Part shown: one piece after another, positions 26,331 to 34,111 of the stretch
How positions within the stretch are numbered: position 1 is the stretch's first letter
How the letters are laid out: each line of letters begins with the position of its first letter
DNA from: Cyprinodon diabolis
Lineage: Eukaryota; Chordata; Actinopteri; Cyprinodontiformes; Cyprinodontidae
Direction of reading: 5' to 3'
Length of the DNA: 64,000 nt
NCBI GenBank assembly: GCA_030533445.1
Contig: CM060075.1
Span: forward strand, 33,371,196 to 33,435,195
Made by a program: the position numbers and the translations under genes
The notes under the pieces: generated by a model
What the model was told of the DNA's origin: nothing
Database searches by the model: none
The model's input: only the letters and a program-made list of their open reading frames with translations

Positions 26331-26612
26331 TGATCTTATGTTTTAATAGACGCCTCCAAATTATCCCAATGTCTGTCTCGCCTGAATACTGGATCCTTCT
26401 TTCCTGCCTTATGATAGATAATGCTCTTAAGAAGTTTGTAGGTAACTTTATTTATCCCCAGAAGGACTGTTTCATATTGTACCTCCATCTCAGACACGGA
26501 CCAGCTAATGCATTGAGCCGGCTGGTTCCAATGATCCTCAGAGGCCCTCCTTCAGTTGACCTCTAGACGCTAGCCCTGGTCTGCCATAGTCTCTTCCTGC
26601 TCTGTCTACCTG

Positions 26613-26616
26613 GTGG
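26613..26616. repeat. Provirus target-site duplication, left
   Basis: GTGG immediately before the left LTR is repeated at 38812-38815 immediately after the right LTR. A 4-bp duplication fits retroviral integrase of the gamma/epsilon type. Confidence 0.85.
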
Positions 26617-27425
26617 TGTCGTCCTATAATTCTCTTCTTGACGACTTAGAATTGAAGCTAAGTTTTATAAAAATTCAAAGTTCTTAAAAAGCAGAAAAAG
26701 TCTCAAACAAGGATCAAAAAATTTAGACAGAGGCCGCTGAGTCCAGGTCCAGTGAGTTTATTGCTAAACACTACATATTTACACAGCGCTGGTGAGCCGA
26801 AGCTGACAAATGGTGAAACCAGCTCCCTTTTATACATTTCTTATCGGTGGAAAAACCCCCTTCAGAACATATTTCAGTCATTGGTAAAGGTCACATTGAT
26901 ATTTATCTGCAAAACACGGTAACATTCATAGACACATCTCATACTTGTGAGAGCACTCTCTCAGGCCATGCAGAAACTTATGACGGTTTAGTCAAAAACA
27001 TGTTGAAACTTATCCTTTCCCTACTTTAAGCCATGTCAGTCTGGCCTAGTGTTCCTCTTTGTGTCTCAGTCAAAGCATCACCCCTTCTGGGATCAGTACT
27101 GCACATTGTGCCTTGAAAATAACAACTCTATTTATCACAAGTTGTATGGCCAAATTTTGCTGAGCTGGTTAACCTTGATATGTCAAATACTTCATTTTTA
27201 TGAGGGTGCTTTTTCTTATCACTAAGGGCCTTAATCCTGTGCTTTCCAGCAGATGAGTGTGCTTTTCTTCCTCTTACAGTCAGGTGCAGCAGTTACACAC
27301 ACTCATTGCTCTGTTTTTCTCCTCTTGGCCTACATAAATGTATTCATGAACACAATTCTCTTTAATCATTTAAAACTTTTGATTCTTGTTTTATTCTAAT
27401 CATTTATGACAAATAATACACTACA
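26617..27425 (-). repeat. 3' LTR
   Basis: 809 bp, beginning TGTAGTG and ending GACGACA in proviral direction. I find no difference from the 5' LTR when the two are read side by side. It holds the TATA box (26825-26834) and the AATAAA signal (26757-26762), which here would end proviral transcripts. The 60-codon plus-strand frame at 26847-27029 is a shadow in U3. Confidence 0.97.
26757..26762 (-). terminator. Polyadenylation signal in 3' LTR
   Basis: AATAAA on the minus strand, about 65 bp after the TATA box of the same LTR. That implies a short R region. An identical copy is in the 5' LTR at 38143-38148. Confidence 0.75.
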
Positions 27426-27437
27426 TTTCCCCCCTTT
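27426..27437 (-). other. Polypurine tract
   Basis: AAAGGGGGGAAA lies directly against the start of the 3' LTR. This is the expected position and composition of the primer for plus-strand DNA synthesis in retroviruses. Confidence 0.93.
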
Positions 27438-27808
27438 GATCCTAAAAAGGATCAATTTACGTGATTATGCAGGTGATAACTAATCTAAAACACTTTAAAT
27501 GTGAACTCACCCAAGTGACAAAAGTTTATATATATATTGTGCACACTAAACTAAACGTGAGATTAAATACACACCATATAGTAGAAGTGAGTAATATAAG
27601 ATGTGGTGGTGTCTGAGTAAATATTAAACTAATAAAATGCAGAAAACAGAATATATAAAAACAAAGAGGGATCCCCCTCTTGGCTCCCTTAAGAGGACCC
27701 GTCCTCGTTGCTTACTTTTTTTTTTTAGCAAGATGTTCTAATTCTGTTTTCTCAGCAGAGGCAAATACCAATGCCCAAGCAGCATCTTGTGTTACGAGGT
27801 CACTGCAA

Positions 27809-28444
27809 TTATCCCCTACATAGGTGGTCTTTCACACCCATAAATACACACACACAAACAAAAAGCTTCATCAGGCCCTTCATGAATTGGGCATAAACTG
27901 TTTTGGTCATAGAGGTGATGTCAGGCTTGAGATCACTGTTGGTGTTGTATGACTCCAGCGGATGAGCCAAGAACTTTGCAACATGATGAGCTTCGGCAAG
28001 ATCAAGCTGTATGTCATCTGCTAGGACCCCAAAGATGGCCAGTACGCCTGGAATGGATGGTGGCGGATAATTATGATGGCAAGGTGACGGTGGTCGGCGA
28101 TCCTCGGGATTCTCAGGGCTGGCAGGGGTGCTGGTTGGGCCGAGATCAATACTGAGGTCCCCTGGTGGCATCGAGATGGACAGTGGCTTCCCAGTAGGTG
28201 ATGGTGGTTGATCATCAGGCTGCCTGCTGGGTGTCATCATAGGTTGATCCTCAGGCTGCCTGCTGGGTGTCATCATAGGTTTGCTCCAACCCAAAGGTGC
28301 ACTGCTTGGCCCCTCTGCAGGATCTAGTAGGTACCTGGGAGGAAGATATGGGCATCCTACCCCTAGTGATGGGCCTAACGACGCCAGTGCAGCTTGTAAA
28401 TTCATTTGGTTTTCTTCATATTCATCATAACTAGCCTCTGCCAT
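27809..28444 (-). CDS. Provirus accessory ORF, unrecognised
   Basis: An intact frame of 211 codons lies between the env-like region and the polypurine tract. I chose the ATG at 28444 (MAEASYDEYEENQ) because a splice-acceptor-like sequence, a pyrimidine stretch then CCCCACAG, ends 15 bp upstream; an earlier ATG at 28480 lies before that acceptor. The N-terminal third is acidic. A short tandem repeat of PMMTPSRQPEDQ follows, then a proline/serine-rich centre (GKPLSISMPPGDLSIDLGP) and a more hydrophobic C-terminal half with VLAIFGVLADDIQLDLAEAHH. I see no signal peptide, and only a modest hydrophobic stretch near the end (LFVCVCVFMGV). I do not recognise the family. Some complex fish retroviruses carry accessory genes here, so a regulatory role is possible but unproven. 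It is the only long proviral frame without a break. Confidence 0.6.
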   Translation of the reverse strand: MAEASYDEYEENQMNLQAALASLGPSLGVGCPYLPPRYLLDPAEGPSSAPLGWSKPMMTPSRQPEDQPMMTPSRQPDDQPPSPTGKPLSISMPPGDLSIDLGPTSTPASPENPEDRRPPSPCHHNYPPPSIPGVLAIFGVLADDIQLDLAEAHHVAKFLAHPLESYNTNSDLKPDITSMTKTVYAQFMKGLMKLFVCVCVFMGVKDHLCRG

Positions 28445-28458
28445 GTTCAATAATCTAC

Positions 28459-28475
28459 CTGTGGGGACATAGTAT
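28459..28475 (-). promoter_or_regulatory. Putative splice acceptor for accessory ORF
   Basis: Minus strand reads a pyrimidine-containing stretch ending in CCCCACAG, with the exon starting at 28458 and the first ATG at 28444. Together with a donor in the leader (37701) it could make a short spliced accessory RNA. Inferred from consensus only. Confidence 0.4.
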
Positions 28476-28662
28476 GGCAAATTTAGGCATCATCTGAAGG
28501 CATATTATCTCTTATATCTATGGATTATTCAGCATGCAAGTTGCTATATCTACGTGAGTAAGTATATAAGTCATTGTTATGCAAAATATTTATATATATA
28601 CACTGTTGTTATTAAAGAAATGCACGTACCTGGTGAGGGTGGAAGGTGATCATGGTTATGTT

Positions 28663-28923
28663 TTATATCTCTTGGTCCAATTGTATCTCTACAACTGGGA
28701 ACTGACCAGTTACACTTACAACAAGTCTTGAGACCAGTCCCCGAACAAGGGGTATGATGCAACAAATGACTACTAATATGATCAATATTACTGCTCCTAA
28801 AATCATCCCTGCTGCTTTAAGATACTTTCCCCATCCAAGCTTATGAAACCAATCCCAGAATCCCTTCAGCTGAGTGTTCCAATTAGCCGGGAATAATCTG
28901 AAGGGCTGGTAATTTTTTAACAT
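28663..28923 (-). CDS. Env-like C-terminal membrane segment
   Basis: An 86-codon frame with FWDWFHKLGWGKYLK followed by a hydrophobic segment at residues 36-60 that contains a CC pair, then a short basic-start tail (RGLVSRL). This is the usual build of the end of a retroviral transmembrane subunit: an aromatic membrane-proximal region, a membrane anchor and a cytoplasmic tail. It overlaps the end of the preceding env-like frame (28883-29410) in a different frame. The switch lies at a six-A run near 28916, so the two frames were probably one gene. No CX6CC motif is seen in either part. Confidence 0.6.
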   Translation of the reverse strand: MLKNYQPFRLFPANWNTQLKGFWDWFHKLGWGKYLKAAGMILGAVILIILVVICCIIPLVRGLVSRLVVSVTGQFPVVEIQLDQEI

Positions 28924-29410
28924 TATAACAGGCTATACAATCATCTTTCGGGCGCTTTTTGGCTTTGAACATTGCCTGGACAGAGTACTGAATCCATTGT
29001 TGGAACATATTGGTTTCCCAGTGTGCAGTCTTTAATTTGTCTAGATCTCTTTTCTGCCTTTTGTTTATCAGTTGCACCACTTTATGTGCTCTTTTAACTG
29101 TCATTACTTGTCCTGTTAGTGTGTTTTGGCATATGTTTGTTCTGCATCTTACCTCAATGATCACCATCCCATCCCCACGGCAGTCCATGCTTTGTGGAAT
29201 TCCAAGCCAATGTTTCCCCATTGAGTTACCTAAAATTTCTTCAGACATTACATAATCATATCCTTTGACTTGCACATGCATTAGTGATAAATTTTCTCCA
29301 TCATTATTATTGATTACCCCTTGGTTAGTAGCTAGTGTTACCATTGCTAGTGCACATGTTTGTGTGTGACGCATTAAATGTGTGTGTGCACTGTTAGTAT
29401 TAATTTTCAT
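28883..29410 (-). pseudogene. env: Env-like frame, surface and furin-site part
   Basis: 175 codons from an ATG at 29410. The frame continues open upstream to about 29443 with a hydrophobic, signal-peptide-like stretch (LLVVLTLCGL) that lacks its own ATG, which suggests a spliced start. Cysteines are at 19, 77, 89, 94, 158 and 161. RQKR at 118-121 is a furin-type cleavage site. The C-terminal part (CIACYNVKK) runs into a stop just after a six-A run, where the membrane-anchor frame begins in another phase. The combined length is about 260 residues, roughly half that of ordinary retroviral Env. Either an internal part was deleted or this is an unusually small glycoprotein. Identification rests on position and layout, not on clear family motifs. 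Confidence 0.5.
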
Positions 29411-29599
29411 AAGATCCCCCCTTGTTAACCCACAAAGGGTTAATACAACAAGAAGTTAATCAAAGTCTGAAGAAGGCGCATACGGGAGATGCCCAGACGG
29501 CGATGGGGTGGGCGGGACCGAGTCGATCGACGGCCCACTTGACGCGGAGGAGGAGGGGGAAAGGGAGGGGATGAGAGGGAAAGGTGCAGGTGAGGGATG

Positions 29600-30112
29600 T
29601 TAAGGGGACAGGACTCCACCAGCATCTGATGGGCCAGAAGAAAGAAGTTCGTCCAGTGCCTGAACGACGGATGGATCTGGGTGAGACCCAGAAGAAGTCT
29701 CAGTGGCAACAGGATCATCATCATTGCCACCAGAATCAGAAGGCGGATGGGAAGCATAAGAATGAACACTGTCATCCTCAGAGTCCCCTGGCATTGGTGA
29801 TTGGCGGGCTGCCAAACGTGCCGAACGTCTGTGGACGCCGGACGTGGAGGGGAGTGGGTGCGCATCAGTGCCCGACACCGGTGCAACATCTACAGTCTGT
29901 GAGCTAGTGGAGGGGTGCTGCGGAGGGAGACTTGTTGCTGCCCTGTCAGCATGCGCAGAGCCCGTCGCTCCTGGAGCAAGGCCAGGTGGGTCTGGAGGCC
30001 GATGCCTGGTGCAGTGGTTTTTATGAAACCAGAAGGGCTTACCTTCAACTTTCAGGGCAGTGGGAGTGGTAAGCACAACTTTAAACGGGCCTTCCCTAGA
30101 GGCTCGTTCCAC
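29600..30112 (-). CDS. Pol C-terminal extension, in shifted frame
   Basis: The frame contains REGPFKVVLTTPTALKVEG and PFWFHKNHCTR, which is the C-terminal small barrel of integrase, comparable with the WxGPYxV and WvHasrvK pattern of gamma-type pol. It overlaps the integrase frame in another phase, and the change lies near 30090-30100, so a 1-nt indel probably split the gene. After the barrel comes about 120 residues rich in proline, serine and acidic residues (for example HRRSARLAARQSPMPGDSEDD). Such a long low-complexity tail is unusual for integrase. The frame ends at 29600, ahead of the env-like region. Confidence 0.6.
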   Translation of the reverse strand: MERASREGPFKVVLTTPTALKVEGKPFWFHKNHCTRHRPPDPPGLAPGATGSAHADRAATSLPPQHPSTSSQTVDVAPVSGTDAHPLPSTSGVHRRSARLAARQSPMPGDSEDDSVHSYASHPPSDSGGNDDDPVATETSSGSHPDPSVVQALDELLSSGPSDAGGVLSP

Positions 30113-31326
30113 TGACGTCTAAAGACGCGTATGAACACACTGTCACCAACTTGAACGTCCCTGACGTCCACTGGAATGTGTGTCTCGTCTCGGCTGTGAG
30201 CAGCTTTCACCTGTTGAAATATAAGCCTGTGAATGCGTGTTAAGGACCTAAGATAGTCCCCCATTTCACGTTCAAGCTGTGCCAAGGAGACCTCCTGCAG
30301 CAGGGGTCCACGAACCTGTGGGAGAGGCATTGGTCGACCTGTAAGCATTTCATGGGGAGTAAGATGGGTTATTCGGTTAGTTTGAGAGCGCATTGCCATC
30401 AATGCAACAGGCAAGGCATCCACCCAAGTCAAACGGTTGTTGCTGTCAGCTATTATCTTAGCTATCTTTGATTTCAGCACTCCGTTAGCTCGTTCCACGG
30501 ATCCCTGTGACTGGGGATGATACACACAACCAAACTTCTGTGTTATGCACAACAGTTTAAACATTTGCTGGATCACCTGTGAAACAAAATGAGGTCCGTT
30601 ATCAGATGATATTGTATCAGGCATGCCAAATCTGGGAAAAACTTCTTTACACAAAAATCTTGCTGCAGCTTTGTGGTCATTCTTAGCAGTAGGGCATGCC
30701 TCCACCCATCTGCTAAACCTACAGACAACCACCAACATATATCTCTTTCCCTGAACCCGAGTTATCATGTCAACGTAATCCATCATCAGATGGCGGAAGG
30801 GACCGTCTGGCATGGGAATATGTGCTAAGGGCTGTGTGAACATCTTACGCACATTATATTTAGGACAATGCGGACATAAGGCCAGTTCTCTGTCTACCAT
30901 TGGTGTCATATAAGGTGACCACCAGACTGCCTGTAACTTTTGAATAACTTGGGCTCGTGAACAATGATCAGGTCCATGCATTATTTTAATCGCTGTCGGT
31001 AATAAGGACAAGGGTAGTACAAAATGTCCTTGAGAACTACGCCACAATCCAACGTGGGGGTGTGTTAACCGAGCCGCCCCCCTTTGCACCCAGAGACGTT
31101 TTTCTGCTTCTGAGACGTTATTTTGGGCTTCTATTAAGGAGGCCAAATTAGTAATGGGTTCGCACTCAGCTACGTGGACCATTGGTCCCTGCACTGCTGA
31201 TCCTGTGGCTTCTTTAGCTGCCTCATCTGCTAAGTTATTTCCAATGGCAATAGGTGTTTTTGCTGACTGATGAGCAGCACATTTTACAATAGCTAACGCA
31301 GATGGAAGTTGCATAGCTTTAATTAA
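30052..31326 (-). CDS. pol: Pol: end of RNase H plus integrase
   Basis: This frame follows the in-frame TAG at 31327-31329. Numbering is from the first ATG at 31314. The last RNase H aspartate lies in NNLADEA (D30). Integrase then starts: a zinc-binding HHCC motif (H113, H117, C147, C150) and the catalytic triad D179 (MMDYVDM), D238 (SSDNG) and E274 (SVERAN), with 35 residues between the last two, the standard DD35E. Function by family: joins proviral DNA to host DNA in the nucleus. The frame stops at 30052 in nonsense sequence (KLCLPLPLP), while the natural continuation lies in another phase. The triad and zinc motif are intact, but the C-terminal barrel is cut off in this frame. Confidence 0.88.
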   Translation of the reverse strand, partial: LIKAMQLPSALAIVKCAAHQSAKTPIAIGNNLADEAAKEATGSAVQGPMVHVAECEPITNLASLIEAQNNVSEAEKRLWVQRGAARLTHPHVGLWRSSQGHFVLPLSLLPTAIKIMHGPDHCSRAQVIQKLQAVWWSPYMTPMVDRELALCPHCPKYNVRKMFTQPLAHIPMPDGPFRHLMMDYVDMITRVQGKRYMLVVVCRFSRWVEACPTAKNDHKAAARFLCKEVFPRFGMPDTISSDNGPHFVSQVIQQMFKLLCITQKFGCVYHPQSQGSVERANGVLKSKIAKIIADSNNRLTWVDALPVALMAMRSQTNRITHLTPHEMLTGRPMPLPQVRGPLLQEVSLAQLEREMGDYLRSLTRIHRLIFQQVKAAHSRDETHIPVDVRDVQVGDSVFIRVFRRQWNEPLGKARLKLCLPLPLP

Positions 31327-33525
31327 CTATACTACTGCTTGCCCATGTGTCACTGGGGTACCATCTGTTCTAACAAACCCTCGTTGTTTCCAGATGCTAG
31401 CGTTTATATGGCATACCCCATAGCCATATGCACTGTCAGTATAGATTGTCACTCTTTTACCAGTAGCCAATTTACATGCTGCTGTTAATGCTTTTATCTC
31501 TGCCAATTGGGCAGAGCAAGGTTGATCTAGGCTCATTGATTGTACTTTGGTAAAGGTCCCATCAGGGTTAAGTTGGACTATTCCATATCCCGCTCTATTA
31601 CCTGTCTCACCTCTGACACATGATCCGTCTACGAACAGTGTCAAATCAGATGGGATTGGATGATTGTATAAGTCCTCCCTTACCTTCATGAAGGTGTCCG
31701 TCTCCTGGAGACAATCATGGGGCTCACCTTCTGTGGGCAATACCATTCTTGTGGCTGGATTAATGGTGGTACAGCGTTGTATTGTTAAGTCAGGTCCTGA
31801 AAGCAGAACTTCATAACCTGTTCGACGAGCTTGTGTTATCACAAAACGTGGACTGGTGAGCAGTGCATGTAATTGATGTGATGTGTACAGAATAACAGGG
31901 TGGCCCATAGTAATAACTGAGGCCTTTTTGTAGGCGAAGGCTGCTGCTGCCAAACCCTGGTAGCAGGGAGGCAGACCCTCTTCGACACCATCTAATTTTG
32001 TGCTGTAATAAGAAATTGGCTGTTTACCTGTTGGGGTGTCTTGCATCAATACTGCACATGCATACCCTTGTCGCTCAGCCACATAGAGATGGAATGGTTT
32101 GCCATAATCTGGATTGGCCAGAGCAGGAGCAGTTTGGAGATCTTGTTTCAGCAGCTGGAACGCACCCTCTGCCTCATCTGTCCATTGTAATTGAGCCGAC
32201 TGGTGTCCTTGACCTGCGGCTTTAATCAGTGCTCTCAGTGGAGCCGTTTTGATGGCATAATCACACACCCACGGTCTGCTGTAACCTGCCATGCCAAGGA
32301 AAGACAACATGTGACCAACAGTCCGAGGTTTGGGCATTTGAGTTATGGCTTCCAGTTGGGACGGTGCAATACACCTCTTGTCCCCACTGAGTTGCCTGCC
32401 GAGATACTCCACTGTTTGCTGGCAGAATTGCAATTTTTGTTTACTTACTTTGTGTCCTCCTTCTGCCAAAGCAGTCAACACTGTAATGGAGTCACTCTCA
32501 CACTGCTCTTTAGAAACAGAACAAATCAGAATATCATCAACATACATCAACATTGTAGATGGTATGTCAAGGTGATTTAAGTCATTTGCCAGTACTCGAT
32601 TGAAAATTGATGGTGAGTGTACAAAACCCTGTGGTAATCGCGAATATGTATATTGTTGGCCTTTGTACGTAAATGCAAACAAATACTGGGAATCTGGATG
32701 GACCGGTACACTGTAAAATGCTGAGCACAGATCTATCACAGTAAACCATTTGGTACCTGGGGGTATATTACTCAGTAATGTGTGCGGGTCTGGTACCACT
32801 GGTATCTCTTCTGCTACAATGGCATTAATTAATCTTAGATCATGGACTAGTCTATAGTCATTACTGTTGGGTTTTCTGATGGGAAAAATTGGTGTGTTAC
32901 AGGGACTTGCTGTTGGTTTAAGAACTCCTGCTGTTTCTAATCCTGTAATAATAGGCTGTATTCCTTCTACTGCTTCTCTTTTAAGTGGGTACTGTCTTTG
33001 GAAGGGCAATTTAGCATTTGGTTTAATGGTGAATTTGATGGGGTCTGTTGATTTTACTAATCCTACATCTGTTTTACTTTTAGACCATACTTGCTCTGGG
33101 ACCTGTTCTAATAGGGATTCATGTTCTGCTGCCACTGCCATTTGTCTTTTCCCAGGAACTTTAATGTGTTCTGCTATGGCTTCATCAGCTTGTGAGAATG
33201 AGATCTTAAAGAACAGTCCATCTTTGGATAATTTAATGCAGTCCCATGCTGTGTTGACCCATTCAGTGACTTGCTTTGCTTTTTGAACCATGGGTCCTAA
33301 GTCATGTGACTCATACTCGTCTGCAATCAGTAACGTGACATGTGGGGCTGAGTTGGTAACTTGGAACCATTCTGCTACATCTTTATCAGGAAATGTGACA
33401 ACAGCTGCAGCTCCTTGTGGTCCAATCACTATGTCAGCATACTGGATGACAGTTGTTTTGTTATTTATGTCTTCATCCCAGCTTTTCTCGTAGTCTTCAT
33501 GTGGTTTGCCTTTGTCATAAAACAT
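31327..33525 (-). CDS. pol: Pol: reverse transcriptase and RNase H
   Basis: 732 codons. Residues 1-160 are a linker after protease. RT begins near 160 (DPIKFTIKPNAKLPF) with the catalytic aspartates D265 (VIDLCSAF) and the YVDD box at 328-331, and LPQGF at 297-301. The connection domain follows, then RNase H from about 625 with D633 (FVDGSC), E676 (LAEIKAL) and D697 (YTDSAYG). The family copies viral RNA into DNA and degrades the RNA strand. Two breaks exist. The start lies one base out of phase with protease (overlap 33515-33525, next to a TTTT run). An amber TAG at 31327-31329 cuts RNase H before its fourth catalytic residue, with the same frame continuing beyond it. Confidence 0.92.
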   Translation of the reverse strand: MFYDKGKPHEDYEKSWDEDINNKTTVIQYADIVIGPQGAAAVVTFPDKDVAEWFQVTNSAPHVTLLIADEYESHDLGPMVQKAKQVTEWVNTAWDCIKLSKDGLFFKISFSQADEAIAEHIKVPGKRQMAVAAEHESLLEQVPEQVWSKSKTDVGLVKSTDPIKFTIKPNAKLPFQRQYPLKREAVEGIQPIITGLETAGVLKPTASPCNTPIFPIRKPNSNDYRLVHDLRLINAIVAEEIPVVPDPHTLLSNIPPGTKWFTVIDLCSAFYSVPVHPDSQYLFAFTYKGQQYTYSRLPQGFVHSPSIFNRVLANDLNHLDIPSTMLMYVDDILICSVSKEQCESDSITVLTALAEGGHKVSKQKLQFCQQTVEYLGRQLSGDKRCIAPSQLEAITQMPKPRTVGHMLSFLGMAGYSRPWVCDYAIKTAPLRALIKAAGQGHQSAQLQWTDEAEGAFQLLKQDLQTAPALANPDYGKPFHLYVAERQGYACAVLMQDTPTGKQPISYYSTKLDGVEEGLPPCYQGLAAAAFAYKKASVITMGHPVILYTSHQLHALLTSPRFVITQARRTGYEVLLSGPDLTIQRCTTINPATRMVLPTEGEPHDCLQETDTFMKVREDLYNHPIPSDLTLFVDGSCVRGETGNRAGYGIVQLNPDGTFTKVQSMSLDQPCSAQLAEIKALTAACKLATGKRVTIYTDSAYGYGVCHINASIWKQRGFVRTDGTPVTHGQAVV

Positions 33526-34108
33526 GGTACAATGGAGTTAGAAGAAAAGGTTCTTTAGATTTCTCGTAGTGATTCATTATCAGGGGTCTCCATGTTTCCC
33601 ATTCTAGTTGGAGGAAGGAGGTTGGTGATGTTAGTTTCAGCCAAAATACTTGGTCTTCTGGCTCATGGCTTGTTATCTGGGGGGTCATTTGCGGGCCCAT
33701 TGGCATCATGTAGGCTTCATTCTTGTCTGTTGCTTCAAAAGAAATTCCATTAGGGGTACATTTAATTTTTGCATTAAGCTGGCACAGCACATCTCTACCC
33801 AGCAGATTTATGGGCGTATCTTCTGAGTAAAGTAGTGGTGCATACACAGTTTTTTCACCTATGATCATGGGAACTGGCTTAGTCATGGGTATTATTTGGG
33901 TCTTCCCAGAGAAACCTACTGTTCGAATCTTTGATGCTGAGAGAGGCAGGCCAATTCCACTTTTTCCTATACAGGAGTAGGCCGCTCCTGTATCAATCAT
34001 GAAGCGATGATGGCTGTCATATATTGTGACATCAATGGTGGGTTCTGTTTGTGGACGTTGGGTTAATACAGGTAGAATGGCCTCTCCATCAGGTTTCTCT
34101 GGGCACCC
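33515..34108 (-). CDS. pol: Pro: retroviral aspartic protease
   Basis: The frame begins directly after the gag TAG, in the same phase, with about 36 codons before MIDTGAAYSC. DTGA is the catalytic aspartate motif of retropepsins, and LLGRDVL forms the conserved second loop (G-R-D). The protein would cut Gag and Pol into mature parts. Being joined to gag by one in-frame stop codon, it would be made only when ribosomes read through that stop, as in gamma and epsilon retroviruses. The frame ends in TGA at 33515-33517, while RT continues in a different phase, so a 1-nt indel or a genuine shift separates them. Confidence 0.9.
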   Translation of the reverse strand, partial: GCPEKPDGEAILPVLTQRPQTEPTIDVTIYDSHHRFMIDTGAAYSCIGKSGIGLPLSASKIRTVGFSGKTQIIPMTKPVPMIIGEKTVYAPLLYSEDTPINLLGRDVLCQLNAKIKCTPNGISFEATDKNEAYMMPMGPQMTPQITSHEPEDQVFWLKLTSPTSFLQLEWETWRPLIMNHYEKSKEPFLLTPLYHVL

Positions 34109-34111
34109 CTA
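34109..34111 (-). promoter_or_regulatory. Gag stop codon with in-frame readthrough to Pro
   Basis: TAG is followed by GGG TGC and by 36 in-phase codons leading into the protease DTGA motif. Gamma and epsilon retroviruses make Gag-Pro-Pol by readthrough of a single UAG with a downstream pseudoknot. I did not fold the downstream RNA. Confidence 0.75.

Noticed and set aside
26330..26566. Frame ending HGPANALSRL, reminiscent of the Gypsy ...ADALSR motif after RNase H
   Set aside because: Only a few residues match, and neighbouring RNase H or integrase motifs are absent.
26847..27029. 60-codon plus-strand frame, also at 38233-38415
   Set aside because: Lies in U3 of both LTRs on the antisense strand; no domain and no independent promoter.
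29440..29889. 149-codon minus-strand frame overlapping the Pol tail in another phase
   Set aside because: Overlaps the P/S/acid-rich frame; its composition (leucine and arginine/proline runs) follows from the overlapping phase, and no family is recognised.
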